64,000 bases of DNA from Nocardioides sp. BP30 (lineage in GTDB: Bacteria; Actinomycetota; Actinomycetes; Propionibacteriales; Nocardioidaceae): NCBI RefSeq assembly GCF_029873215.1, contig NZ_CP123620.1, forward strand, positions 2,480,001-2,544,000, in the 5' to 3' direction. This document shows positions 24,848 to 32,885 of the stretch, one piece after another (within the stretch, counting starts at the first letter, position 1; every line of letters starts with the position of its first letter). Position numbers and translations under genes: made by a program. The notes below the pieces were generated by a model. It made no database searches, was not told the origin of the DNA, and saw only the letters and a list, made by a program, of their open reading frames with translations.

Positions 24848-25512
24848 CGCACTAGTCCCAGAACGTGAGCGGCCTGCTCGATCTGGTCCCACAGCGTGCG
24901 GTCGCCGCTGTGCCGGTCGGGGTGGGCCGCGGCCTTCGCCGCCCGGTGGTAGCGGGCGAGCGCGATCGCGTCCGTCGAGCCGGGAAGCCCCGTCGTAGCG
25001 CCGGCGTCACGCTCCGTGCGGCCGTACTTCCAGAGCAGCGCGAGCGCTTCGTCTCGGGTCATGTGACTGGCGGGCATCGCCCGGCCGGCCGGGAGCGCCT
25101 TGAAGCCGGTGTACTGCTGACCGGTCTCGGTCGCGCCGTACCGGTCGACCGCGCGCAGCGCCTCCAGGGTCAGCGCGATCGCGCGGGCGTTCTCCTGCCA
25201 GCCAGGCCGATTGGTCCAGCTGTGCGCGTAGGAGTCTGCGCGGTAGAGCATCGGCCCGTGCTTGGCGCTCTCGAAGGCGACGACCACAGCAGGCGTCTCG
25301 GCCTTGGCATTCGCGCGGAGCTGACCGTCAAGGCGGATGTCCTGCTCGCGGACGTCTACCTCGATTACGACGTCGCGGCCCTTCAAGTGCTCGATCTCGC
25401 GGCCGAGCAGCGCGAGCGTCTGCGACCAGGTTGCGTCGAACCGTGCACGCTTCCGTGCAGACGCTGGGCGCAGCCACGTACGGTCGGAGAGCGGGCGCGT
25501 CGTGTACCTCAT
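24844..25512 (-). CDS. phage protein with J-domain-like C terminus
   Basis: 222 residues from ATG at 25512 (ATGA overlap). The N-terminal half is a nuclease-like or unclassified alpha-beta region (TLALLGREIEHLKGRDVVIEV, PAVVVAFESAKHGPMLYRAD). The last ~45 residues, ARYHRAAKAAAHPDRHSGDR followed by WDQIEQAAHVLGL, have the HPD tripeptide and helix order of a DnaJ domain. That would let it recruit host DnaK, for example for replication complexes. The J-domain reading is moderate. Confidence 0.55.
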   Translation of the reverse strand: MRYTTRPLSDRTWLRPASARKRARFDATWSQTLALLGREIEHLKGRDVVIEVDVREQDIRLDGQLRANAKAETPAVVVAFESAKHGPMLYRADSYAHSWTNRPGWQENARAIALTLEALRAVDRYGATETGQQYTGFKALPAGRAMPASHMTRDEALALLWKYGRTERDAGATTGLPGSTDAIALARYHRAAKAAAHPDRHSGDRTLWDQIEQAAHVLGLVR

Positions 25513-25793
25513 CGCTGCCCCCACAGCGTCGTCACGGCCACCGCGCCCGGCGTTGACTCCTCGCACGCCGTCAGCAGTTCGCCGCCCTCGTCGACGGTCA
25601 CCCACTGGTGGGCGACGTCATCGGCCTCGACCGGGTCAGCGCCCGTCGGGTGGGCCTCCTCGTAGCGGTTGACCGCCGCGGCAAACGCCGCCCGGTCCTG
25701 GTGCCCGTCGCCCGTGATGTTGCCGTTCTCGTCCTCCACGAATGGGAAGGACTGCCCGGGCGGACGCTCACGCGGCGCCAGCGGATAGGTCAT
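25509..25793 (-). CDS. hypothetical phage protein
   Basis: 94 residues from ATG at 25793 (ATGA overlap). Acidic and soluble, with no recognised motif (FPFVEDENGNITGDGHQD, HQWVTVDEGGELLTAC). It lies in the coupled early operon. Confidence 0.55.
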   Translation of the reverse strand: MTYPLAPRERPPGQSFPFVEDENGNITGDGHQDRAAFAAAVNRYEEAHPTGADPVEADDVAHQWVTVDEGGELLTACEESTPGAVAVTTLWGQR

Positions 25794-26497
25794 GACTTCG
25801 AGTCCTCTCGGGTCAAGTCGTTCTCGACGCGGATGTGCAGCAGCAGGAGTCGCCAGTCGGCGCCGGCGTAGGTCGCCGGGCAGTGAGAGCACGACCCGAA
25901 CTCGGCCTCTGGATCCACCACGAGGCCCTTGTGGTTGCAGGTCGGGCAGGTGTTGTACGGCCGGTACGCGCCCGGGTCCCACCCGAGAAGCACCCGAGCT
26001 CGGTGCCACCAGCCCGACAGCAGGAACTCAATGCAGTGCCACGAGCAGCACCACTCCGTCTCGGGGTCCCAACTCCAGCGCAACGCGCGGCAGTGCTGGG
26101 CCTGCGGCATCAACGCGTGCAGTCGACGCAACTTCGCCTTCTCCAGCGACCCGCGAACCCGGCGCGTACCGACCCACCTCGCCGCCGGCAGCTGGCCGCC
26201 CAGGTACGTGATCCAGCCCGCCGCCATCCGATCGATCTCCGCGAGCAGATCGAACGGCCCCAACGGGAGAGCAGGCTGAGAGTGCGCGACACTTCCGGCG
26301 TGCGAGCCAGCGCCGCCGCTTGAGTCAGCACCGAACGTCAAGAGCTGATCGATCAGCGAGCCCACCCGGAACCCATGAGGAACCTGCCACGCTGTGCCCG
26401 ACGGCGCATCGAACGTGAACACCTCCCGGTGCTCATAGGACTCGGTCAGCTCACGGACCATGTCGTGGACATCGAGTTCGGTGTTCAGCGTCGTCAT
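25790..26497 (-). CDS. actinophage protein with zinc finger
   Basis: 235 residues from ATG at 26497 (ATGA overlap). The N-terminal half has HGFRVGSLIDQLLTFGAD and SQPALPLGPFDLLAEIDR, conserved-looking and helical. A Trp/Cys-rich middle (ETEWCCSWHCIEFLL) leads to a C-terminal zinc finger CPTCNHKG...CSHCPATY. Function unknown; the finger suggests nucleic-acid or protein binding. Confidence 0.6.
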   Translation of the reverse strand: MTTLNTELDVHDMVRELTESYEHREVFTFDAPSGTAWQVPHGFRVGSLIDQLLTFGADSSGGAGSHAGSVAHSQPALPLGPFDLLAEIDRMAAGWITYLGGQLPAARWVGTRRVRGSLEKAKLRRLHALMPQAQHCRALRWSWDPETEWCCSWHCIEFLLSGWWHRARVLLGWDPGAYRPYNTCPTCNHKGLVVDPEAEFGSCSHCPATYAGADWRLLLLHIRVENDLTREDSKS

Positions 26498-26994
26498 GCC
26501 GCCACCGGCCAATGCCCGCCGTCGTCGTCGAGACGGACGGATGCGAGATCGGGGCCGCACCACAGGATCGAGACCGGGACCTCGCGCGGGTCGTCCCGCT
26601 GCGAGACCAGCCAGCCCTGGTCGTAGGCCTCGGCCCGGTTCGACTCGATCCGGCCGTGACAGCCCGACGTGCCCGACCCGCACAGCAGCAGCAAGTTCGC
26701 GGCGCCGTTGGTCTCCGGTCGAGACGTGCCACCCATGCCACGGGGCCGGCGGTGGTGGAACGAGTGATCGGCAACCCACCGGTCAGCCGACCGGAGCCCG
26801 ACCCCGCACAGCTCACAAGAGCCGACCGCCCGGGCGATCACGATCTCGCGGGTCTGCTGCGTAGGGCCCGTGTCACGAGGCCGGCGAGCAGCCTTCACCA
26901 CGGCACGGTTCCGGGCGGCCTTCCTGGTAGCCGCCAACGGCTTGCCCTGCCGCAGCGGCGTCTTCCGCACCAACGCGGCACGTCGAAGGCTCAC
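26494..26994 (-). CDS. HNH endonuclease
   Basis: 166 residues from GTG at 26994, overlapping the upstream stop (GTGA). A basic N terminus precedes CELCGVGL, then ADHSFHHRRPRGMGG, then NLLLLCGSGTSGCHGRIE. This is a standard HNH layout: zinc Cys pairs, catalytic HH, then N and CH. It may be a free-standing homing-type nuclease, a recombination or replication nuclease, or an enzyme acting on host DNA. Intact catalytic residues suggest activity. Confidence 0.8.
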   Translation of the reverse strand: MSLRRAALVRKTPLRQGKPLAATRKAARNRAVVKAARRPRDTGPTQQTREIVIARAVGSCELCGVGLRSADRWVADHSFHHRRPRGMGGTSRPETNGAANLLLLCGSGTSGCHGRIESNRAEAYDQGWLVSQRDDPREVPVSILWCGPDLASVRLDDDGGHWPVAA

Positions 26995-27242
26995 TGGGCC
27001 ACGACCCGATCCGCCGCAGCAACGACCTGCCCGAACGCCGACCACGCAGCGTCGAGCGTCATCCCCGCCTCACGCAGATGCCGCTCGGCCTCGTCGATCC
27101 CAGCCGCCCGGCGCAGCGCCTTGAGGGCCGACAGGGCGGTCGTGTACTCCGCGATCGCCCTCGTCACGTCGTCCGCCGCGGTAGCGGCCTGGCGCGGCGT
27201 CGGGAGCCCCTCGACGGGCCGGTTGGTGTCGGTGGTGCTCAT
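26991..27242 (-). CDS. hypothetical helical phage protein
   Basis: 83 residues from ATG at 27242, which overlaps the stop of the 28-codon mini-gene (ATGA). Helical and Ala-rich (TRAIAEYTTALSALKALRRA, AERHLREAGMTLDAAWSAFG). No family known. Confidence 0.55.
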   Translation of the reverse strand: MSTTDTNRPVEGLPTPRQAATAADDVTRAIAEYTTALSALKALRRAAGIDEAERHLREAGMTLDAAWSAFGQVVAAADRVVAQ

Positions 27243-27325
27243 CGGTTCTCCTCGAAGGTCGTGGTCACGGGCGGGTTCAGGCGTGCGGCATCCGGCCGTC
27301 GGTGGTGTCGTTGGCGGACGGTCAC
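27239..27325 (-). CDS. 28-residue mini-gene
   Basis: GTG at 27325 overlaps the stop of the replication-type gene (GTGA) and its TGA overlaps the ATG of the next gene (ATGA). The peptide is VTVRQRHHRRPDAARLNPPV plus eight residues. Overlaps on both sides in the style of its neighbours suggest it is translated; at the least it would keep ribosomes coupled along the operon. Confidence 0.4.
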   Translation of the reverse strand: MTVRQRHHRRPDAARLNPPVTTTFEENR

Positions 27326-28255
27326 GACACGTCCACCCCGGTGGCGCGCTGCCGGTCCTGCTGCCACCACTGCGAGTGGCGCAGGCGGGCAGTCCCACAG
27401 GCGCGGCAGGGCTGATCCGTGCCCTCGGGGTGGCGGCTGCAGAACGGGGAAGGTGGCGCGTTGGAGGTGTCGGGATCGGTTCCGGATGACCTCACCCAGC
27501 CCGCGCCCTCGCGCTCCCTCTCGCCCTCTCCCGCTCTCGCTCTGCTCTCTCCCTCTACTACCCGGAGCCGCTCCGGAGACGTTCCGGAATCGCTCGCGAA
27601 CGGGGGAGGTGGAGGCGGGATGTCCGAGACGCCCGGCCGGTCCACACGCGGCCAGTCGACGATCTCGAAGAACGTCTCCTCGCCCACCGCGTACAGCACC
27701 AGAAACCCGGCGTCGTCCAGCTGCAGCAGGTGCGCGTCGATCACGTCCTCCGTCACCGACTGCGTCAACGGGTAGACGTCCGCCATGATCAACCGCGGCT
27801 CCGCCGGACCGCGGCCCTGATCGTCCGCCGATGCCTGCAACCCGATCGAGGTGAACCTCACCGCCGGATCCAGCGCCACCCACTTCCGGCGGCGCCACAG
27901 CTCCGCCCTGATCGTGCGCTGCCTCGTCATACCCATTGCGCAGCCCCTCGCTGATCGCCCTCAACACAGCCGGCCACCCATCGGCAGCGACCAAGAAGCA
28001 CTCCGTGAACCCACGACCGCCCGGCAACAGCCAGCGCGCATCGGCCTCGGAGGCGAACGCGCGGCCGAACCGCGCCCTGAACACCTCAAGCAGCGACCGC
28101 TCCACACACGCCGCGGTGTGGTCGAGCAGCATCAGCACCTCGCCACCCGCCGCGATCAGCGACCGCACCCGCGACATCCGCCACGCCCGACCGACCTTCA
28201 CCACACCCAGGTCGGGCCACCGGATGACGTAGGTCATCGCCAACCGCGGGATCAC
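27239..28255 (-). CDS. GIY-YIG/T5orf172-like domain in an abnormally long open frame
   Basis: From GTG at 28255 (GAGGTG 5 nt upstream, overlap with the methyltransferase stop) the first ~105 codons look like real protein: MTYVIRWPDLGVVKVGRAWR, AACVERSLLEVFRARFG, then a short helical end RAISEGLRNG. The Y-x-I...V-K-V-G-R start is the T5orf172/GIY-YIG pattern. The frame has no stop near 27930, where the next gene begins. It stays open through that whole gene to 27239, giving 338 codons whose last ~230 read as low-complexity shadow sequence. Either the natural stop was lost or a frameshift occurred near 27930. Confidence 0.45.
   Translation of the reverse strand: MIPRLAMTYVIRWPDLGVVKVGRAWRMSRVRSLIAAGGEVLMLLDHTAACVERSLLEVFRARFGRAFASEADARWLLPGGRGFTECFLVAADGWPAVLRAISEGLRNGYDEAAHDQGGAVAPPEVGGAGSGGEVHLDRVAGIGGRSGPRSGGAAVDHGGRLPVDAVGDGGRDRRAPAAAGRRRVSGAVRGGRGDVLRDRRLAACGPAGRLGHPASTSPVRERFRNVSGAAPGSRGREQSESGRGREGARGRGLGEVIRNRSRHLQRATFPVLQPPPRGHGSALPRLWDCPPAPLAVVAAGPAARHRGGRVVTVRQRHHRRPDAARLNPPVTTTFEENR
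27322..27936 (-). CDS. replication-type winged-helix protein
   Basis: 204 residues from ATG at 27936 with GAGGGG 7 nt upstream. The sequence RTIRAELWRRRKWVALDPAV, FTSIGLQASADDQGRG, RLIMADVYPL, DAHLLQLDDAGFLVLYAVG, FFEIVDWPRVDRPG is the common N-terminal winged-helix module of phage replication organizers. The second half is Pro- and Arg/Glu-rich and probably disordered. The C terminus has a Cys pair (CSRH...CRAC) that may bind zinc. Likely role: recognising the phage origin and loading the helicase. No helicase loader or helicase gene is evident nearby. Confidence 0.6.
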   Translation of the reverse strand: MGMTRQRTIRAELWRRRKWVALDPAVRFTSIGLQASADDQGRGPAEPRLIMADVYPLTQSVTEDVIDAHLLQLDDAGFLVLYAVGEETFFEIVDWPRVDRPGVSDIPPPPPPFASDSGTSPERLRVVEGESRARAGEGEREREGAGWVRSSGTDPDTSNAPPSPFCSRHPEGTDQPCRACGTARLRHSQWWQQDRQRATGVDVS

Positions 28256-29847
28256 GCCGACACCTCGCCGTCGAGGAGGTCGAACAGGCCGCCGTCTTCG
28301 CCCTGGCCACGCACCGCAGCCACGGGGTCGCGGCGACGGTCGATGCGCTGGCGGATCAACGGCAGGTAGTCGGCCTCCCGCTCGATCGCGATACACCGGA
28401 AGCCCTCAAGCAGGCACGCCTCGACCGTCGTGCCCGACCCCGCGAACGGCTCCAACACCGTGCCACCCGACGGTGTGACCAGCCGGGCCAGCCAACGCAT
28501 CAGATCGATCGGCTTCACGGTCGGGTGCGCGACGCCATTCACCCTCACCCGCTCGGCGCTATCGGCCTTCGCTACATAGAAGAACCGCGACGCGCCGCCG
28601 AGGTCGTCGTACTCGGCACCGGTCGCCGTCACACCCCATCCGTCGCCAGCTGCGGCGCCGCGCGGACTACCGGCACGAGACCGGGATTCCCCGCTCTGCT
28701 GATCCAGCACGGAAGCCTGCGACTCGTCCAGCACGACGTTGGCCGGGAAGCGGCCCCCAGCATGTGGGACTGATCCAGCCCGGGACCGGTTGTCCGTCCC
28801 GTAGACGCTGTTCTCGCGGCTGCCCGCGTGCTGCACGCTGGCGTACTTCTCCGCGAGCTGTGAGTCGTGGGCCTCGATCCGGCAGCCGTCGATGTTCAGC
28901 GCGCCAGTTCCGTAGGCAAGCACGTTCGCGGCAACCGTGCCGGCGAGCGGCTTGCGGGCAACCACGATCGGCTCGAACGCCGGCTTGAGTGCCGTACCCC
29001 AGCCCACCCACGGGGTGGCCTCACTTACAGCGGCGGCATCCCCAGACGCCGCAGGCGCCGAAGCCGAGCCACTTGCCATCCCATCCGCCAGGAACCGGCT
29101 TCCGCCAGCTCCGTAGCCATGACCAGAATCGCCGTCCCATCGCTTTCCCTCCGTTGCCGTTGTTCGGTACTTGCCGTGATTCGGCGAGGTCGCGTCCATT
29201 CCGCCCTGCGGAACCCCGCGCGCGGCCTTGTCGATGGCCTTCGAGACGTCCAACGACTTCGGGAAGCCCGACCCGTACATCCACGCGATCGAGTCACGGA
29301 TCTCGAACCCGGCGTCCTCGACCGCGGCAGCGAGGCGGTGCCAGGTCCGAGTGCCGCCGAAGGCCAACATGTGACCGCCGGGACGGAGTACTCGAAGGCA
29401 CTCGACCGCCCAGAGCTGGCACCACTCGCCGAACGCGCGCATCTCCACGGCTCGGACATTGGGGAACTGCCCGCCGTCTTCGCACAGGCACACCGCGACC
29501 TTGGCAGTACCGTCACGTCGGCCGCGACGAGTGCCCTTGCAGCGCAGGCACTTCGGGTTGGTCGACCCGGTGAACGATGGCAGTCCGCGGGTCTGCGCGA
29601 TCCCGCCGCCCTTGAAGCCGGCGTCTGCGTTCACGTCGGTCTCGCGCCACGGGGCGTCCCAGTCCCGGCCCATGAACTCGAGGCCGTAGGGCGGGTCCGT
29701 CACGACAGCGTCGACCGAATTGCTTGCGATCGCGGGCGGCGCGTAGCCCAGCCGGTAGTCGTAGCCGAGGGTGTCGGCGGTGAGCACGTCGAGGCTGTCG
29801 CCCTGAAGCAGCGTCACCAGCTTGTCCTGGTAGAACGGCGTCGTCAC
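28252..29847 (-). CDS. DNA methyltransferase (N6-adenine/N4-cytosine type)
   Basis: 531 residues from GTG at 29847 (GTGA overlap). Motif IV DPPY is at residue ~51 (VDAVVTDPPYGLEFMG) and motif I follows near the end (TVLEPFAGSGTTVEACL), an order with DPPY first that marks beta-class amino-methyltransferases. Between them is a large insert with four Cys (CLRCKGT, CLCEDG) that may be a zinc site and target-recognition region. It probably methylates phage DNA to block restriction. There is no cognate nuclease gene nearby. Confidence 0.85.
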   Translation of the reverse strand: MTTPFYQDKLVTLLQGDSLDVLTADTLGYDYRLGYAPPAIASNSVDAVVTDPPYGLEFMGRDWDAPWRETDVNADAGFKGGGIAQTRGLPSFTGSTNPKCLRCKGTRRGRRDGTAKVAVCLCEDGGQFPNVRAVEMRAFGEWCQLWAVECLRVLRPGGHMLAFGGTRTWHRLAAAVEDAGFEIRDSIAWMYGSGFPKSLDVSKAIDKAARGVPQGGMDATSPNHGKYRTTATEGKRWDGDSGHGYGAGGSRFLADGMASGSASAPAASGDAAAVSEATPWVGWGTALKPAFEPIVVARKPLAGTVAANVLAYGTGALNIDGCRIEAHDSQLAEKYASVQHAGSRENSVYGTDNRSRAGSVPHAGGRFPANVVLDESQASVLDQQSGESRSRAGSPRGAAAGDGWGVTATGAEYDDLGGASRFFYVAKADSAERVRVNGVAHPTVKPIDLMRWLARLVTPSGGTVLEPFAGSGTTVEACLLEGFRCIAIEREADYLPLIRQRIDRRRDPVAAVRGQGEDGGLFDLLDGEVSA

Positions 29848-30677
29848 GATGCCGTCCTCAGGTGCTCGCTCGCGCCAGGCCGGTCAGGGTTCGCCCGCGC
29901 GACGAGGCGGGAGTACAGCTCGTTGAGACCGTGGCGCAGACACCACCGCTCCAACGCCTTTCGGCTCACCTTGAGCCGAGCACACGCATCGACGACCGTG
30001 CCCGCCTCGTCGTCGATCTCCTCGAGCACCTCAACCCGAGTCGGGGGCCTAGGGCGCCACTCGACCGCCGGCCGTGCCTTCGGGTCATCGAGCTGGTCGT
30101 CGTCCCACGCCAACGGCGGGGCGTAGCCCTTCGCGAGCGCCATCTTCCGCTGACGCTCGTGGACCTTGACCAGGTAGCGCTGCGTCTCCTCGGGGTCGAC
30201 CGGGACCTGCATCGACAGCTCGTCGTACACCGCAGCCACCCGCGCAGCGGTGGAGCGGAACACCTGGCCGTACATGCCCGTCGTCATGTGGCCCACCCGC
30301 GAGGGGCTGACGCCGAGCAGCGGCGCGAGATCGATCGTCGTCCACCCCAGCGCAGCGAGCGCCTGCAAACGCCGGGCCGTGCCCAGCGATGAGACCATCA
30401 GCGGGGCGCCGCCCGCGAGGTAACGCCGCTTCGCGTACGACCTCGCCCGAGCAGCGTTCCTGGCCCGCTTCTGGGCCTTTGCCTTGTCCTCGGCTGCCTG
30501 CGCTGCGATATCCGCCGGCGTTGGCCATCCCTCGGGCTGCGTCGCGGCGAACAGCACCCACTTGCGGGCCGTCGTGCACTCGACGCCGGCGAGGCGGCCC
30601 ATCTCGACGTACGACGCACCAGCAGCGCGAGCATCCAATGCCGCGCGCACGACAGCGAGACTCGTCCGGATCTTCAT
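29844..30677 (-). CDS. helix-turn-helix actinophage protein
   Basis: 277 residues from ATG at 30677 (ATGA). At least three HTH-like segments are visible: GASYVEMGRLAGVECTTARK, LGWTTIDLAPLLGVSPSRVG, and TVVDACARLKVSRKALERW. The middle block with LGTARRLQALAALGW and the GYAPPLAWDDD element resembles a recurrent actinobacterial phage family. It probably binds DNA as a regulator or recombination factor; no catalytic site is seen. Confidence 0.65.
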   Translation of the reverse strand: MKIRTSLAVVRAALDARAAGASYVEMGRLAGVECTTARKWVLFAATQPEGWPTPADIAAQAAEDKAKAQKRARNAARARSYAKRRYLAGGAPLMVSSLGTARRLQALAALGWTTIDLAPLLGVSPSRVGHMTTGMYGQVFRSTAARVAAVYDELSMQVPVDPEETQRYLVKVHERQRKMALAKGYAPPLAWDDDQLDDPKARPAVEWRPRPPTRVEVLEEIDDEAGTVVDACARLKVSRKALERWCLRHGLNELYSRLVARANPDRPGASEHLRTAS

Positions 30678-31114
30678 GAGCGGAACCCGATCCGCTTGAC
30701 CTCGGCCAGCAGGTCAGCCGACGGCACCCACGGGCCGAGCTTCCCCGCTGCCGGCACCGGACGTACCAAAACCCGAGCGTTGGCGAACCGCCAATGCGCC
30801 CGAGCTGGCAACGCCCAGGGCGAGCACGAGCGGCGGCACTGCTCCACCGAGTGGATCTCCACCAGCTCGGCGACACCGATCACCGCACCCAGCGCCCACT
30901 GCGCGCCAGCACGCGGGACACCGACCGGCGGCTCGTAGCCCAGCAGCTGGCGCACGGTCGAGAGCGCCGTCGCCTCGATCGCAACCTGCTGACCTGAGTG
31001 GATCAGAAACGGTCCGCGGTACGGCGTCGCCGACGACCGGTTCTCCACGTCCTTCGCGTTCGAGTCGGCGAAGAACGCGCCAGCCCACGGCTGCCGGATC
31101 GTGAGCGCCCTCAT
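30674..31114 (-). CDS. ASCH-domain protein
   Basis: 146 residues from ATG at 31114 (ATGA). The start MRALTIRQPWAGAFF, then KDVENRS and YRGPFLIHSGQ, is a clear ASCH signature (I-x-Q-P-W...K...E-N-R). ASCH proteins bind RNA or modified bases. Here it is sandwiched between two methyltransferase genes, which suggests a link to modified DNA. It is the second ASCH-fold gene in the phage, beside DUF3850 at 21.4-21.7 kb. Confidence 0.8.
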   Translation of the reverse strand: MRALTIRQPWAGAFFADSNAKDVENRSSATPYRGPFLIHSGQQVAIEATALSTVRQLLGYEPPVGVPRAGAQWALGAVIGVAELVEIHSVEQCRRSCSPWALPARAHWRFANARVLVRPVPAAGKLGPWVPSADLLAEVKRIGFRS

Positions 31115-31974
31115 CGCTCGTCACCGCCGTCGATGGTCACCGTCGAGACGTTGAGATGTGGGTCGTCCATGAACAGGTGCTGGAGCAGCGGGACGTTGGA
31201 CCACAGGACCTCGGTGCGCTCGCCAGCGCCGTTGTTGGACTGGCCGGTGTAGGCGCGGATCTCGTGCCGGTGCCACCCGGTGTACAGCTCGTCATCGTAA
31301 AGCGGCGAGGCGTAGCCCGAGAGCATCACCATCGCCTTGCAGGACCTCAGCGCCTCGGCGAGCTCACGATGCTCGGGCTCGTGCTGCATCTCGACCTGAT
31401 AGCCGGTCCGGCAGCGGGTGTCGCCGAGGTACGGCGGGTCGACGTACAGCAGCGTCTCCGGGTCACGGCCGTACCGGTCGATCAGCTCGAGCGCGGGCAA
31501 GCACTCCAGCGAGACGTTGCGCAGGCGGTCCGCCGCGGCGGCGAACCTGCCGACGTAGCCGGCAAGCGTGACCGGCATCCCGGACCCGCGACCGCGGGTG
31601 ATCTCGTGGTAGCGCCACCCGGTCGGACGAAGCTGACCGCCACGCCCCTGGGAGAGCTTCACCCACACCCGCCAGGCGCGCGTGAGGTCGTCATCGGTGT
31701 CGATCGGCCACGAGGCCTCGTACTCCGCCCGGCTGTGCGGGGTGAGCGCCGCCAGCCGCTCGAGATCCTCAAGACGGTCGCGCAGCACTCGCCAGAACGT
31801 CATCACGTCACCGTCCAGGTCGTTGACGCACTCGAAAGCCGCTGCCGGCTTGGCGCGCAAGACGGCGAGGCTGCCGGCGAAGGGCTCGATGTAGCCGCGG
31901 TGCGCCGGCATCAGCGACACGATCTCGTCAGCGATCGAGTTCTTCGAGCCGTAGTAGGCGAACACCGTGCTCAC
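31111..31974 (-). CDS. D12-class adenine-specific DNA methyltransferase (Dam-like)
   Basis: 287 residues from GTG at 31974 (GTGA). The alpha-class order is seen: FAYYGSKNSIADEIVSLMP and YIEPFAGSLAVL (motifs X and I) near the N terminus, and motif IV LLYVDPPYLGD near residue 200. It transfers methyl from S-adenosylmethionine to N6 of adenine in a short site. With the beta-class enzyme at 28.3-29.8 kb the phage has two independent adenine/cytosine methyltransferases. Confidence 0.85.
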   Translation of the reverse strand: MSTVFAYYGSKNSIADEIVSLMPAHRGYIEPFAGSLAVLRAKPAAAFECVNDLDGDVMTFWRVLRDRLEDLERLAALTPHSRAEYEASWPIDTDDDLTRAWRVWVKLSQGRGGQLRPTGWRYHEITRGRGSGMPVTLAGYVGRFAAAADRLRNVSLECLPALELIDRYGRDPETLLYVDPPYLGDTRCRTGYQVEMQHEPEHRELAEALRSCKAMVMLSGYASPLYDDELYTGWHRHEIRAYTGQSNNGAGERTEVLWSNVPLLQHLFMDDPHLNVSTVTIDGGDER

Positions 31975-32303
31975 GCCGACACCGCCCGTGGCTGCCAGTC
32001 CTCGTGGTGCTCGAAGGACACGCACTGGATCAACAGGCGTCGGGTCGCGGTGTCCGACTCGGCGTACCACTCGCGCTGGCCGGGCTGGCTGTACCGGCGC
32101 TCGGTCGGCTTGGCCTTGAACGCGTCGCAGACCCGCTCGAAGTCGGTTCGGTACCGGATCCACGTCGTCATGGACGGGCGGCGGTCGGTCGGGCGCTGCC
32201 CGTCGATGTGCAGGTGCAGCGGGTCGATGCCGAGGTCGGCGAGCGTGTCGACGACCGCCTTGATCTCAGCGATCGGCGTCAGCACGATCAGGTCAGAAGG
32301 CAT
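31971..32303 (-). CDS. hypothetical phage protein
   Basis: 110 residues from ATG at 32303, with AGGAG upstream. Soluble alpha-beta protein (LTPIAEIKAVVDTLADLGI, WIRYRTDFERVCDAF, LLIQCVSFEHHED). No family is recognised. It overlaps the D12 methyltransferase start. Confidence 0.6.
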   Translation of the reverse strand: MPSDLIVLTPIAEIKAVVDTLADLGIDPLHLHIDGQRPTDRRPSMTTWIRYRTDFERVCDAFKAKPTERRYSQPGQREWYAESDTATRRLLIQCVSFEHHEDWQPRAVSA

Positions 32304-32312
32304 GGACTCTCC

Positions 32313-32552
32313 TCAGGCGGCGCGCTGGTCGGCGCGCTCAGTCAGGTGGGGATGGGTGGCTCGCCAGGCCGGCGAGAGGTGGATCAGGGCGTCCCGGAAC
32401 AGCGGGCGCGGATGCTGCTCGGCGTACTCCGCGATCTCGGTCGCGTAGCCCTTGGTCTCGGCCTCGCACGCCAGCTCCCACGTGTGGGCCAGCAGGTGCC
32501 AGTGCTCCCAGCAGAACCGCACCCACGGGTTGCAGCGAGACAGCGAGGCCAT
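32313..32552 (-). CDS. hypothetical phage protein
   Basis: 79 residues from ATG at 32552, Trp- and His-rich (WVRFCWEHWHLLAHTWELAC). Helical; unknown function. It is one of the few early genes not joined to its neighbour by an overlap (9-nt gap downstream). Confidence 0.5.
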   Translation of the reverse strand: MASLSRCNPWVRFCWEHWHLLAHTWELACEAETKGYATEIAEYAEQHPRPLFRDALIHLSPAWRATHPHLTERADQRAA

Positions 32553-32573
32553 CGACTCAGGGCTTCGTATGGG

Positions 32574-32885
32574 TCAGGCCCCGCACTGCAGCGGGATCAG
32601 AGGGACGACGTTCGAGGGCAGGGCGTCGATCGCGGCGTCGACACGGCGCAGACCGGCGTTGAGGCGGGCAAGGATCGCGGCCTGCTCGATGGCCTCGACC
32701 TCCGACACCAGCCGCAGGCGGTTCTCCGCGCCACGGGCCTTCAGGTCCGCGGCCAGCTGGATGCCGGCGGCGAGCTGCTCGGCGGTGTCCGGGTCGACGA
32801 CCAGCAACACCAGCGGGCCAGCGGTCGACACCGCGACGTCGGCCGGGACCTGGTCGTCGGTCGGGGTGGAGTAGAAGTCGTTCAT
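32574..32885 (-). CDS. hypothetical phage protein
   Basis: 103 residues from ATG at 32885, preceded by AAGGAGTCCTG. The sequence AVSTAGPLVLLVVDPDTAEQ and helical C terminus suggest a small alpha-beta domain. Function unknown. Its start overlaps the stop of a 50-residue membrane mini-gene (TGATG). Confidence 0.55.
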   Translation of the reverse strand: MNDFYSTPTDDQVPADVAVSTAGPLVLLVVDPDTAEQLAAGIQLAADLKARGAENRLRLVSEVEAIEQAAILARLNAGLRRVDAAIDALPSNVVPLIPLQCGA

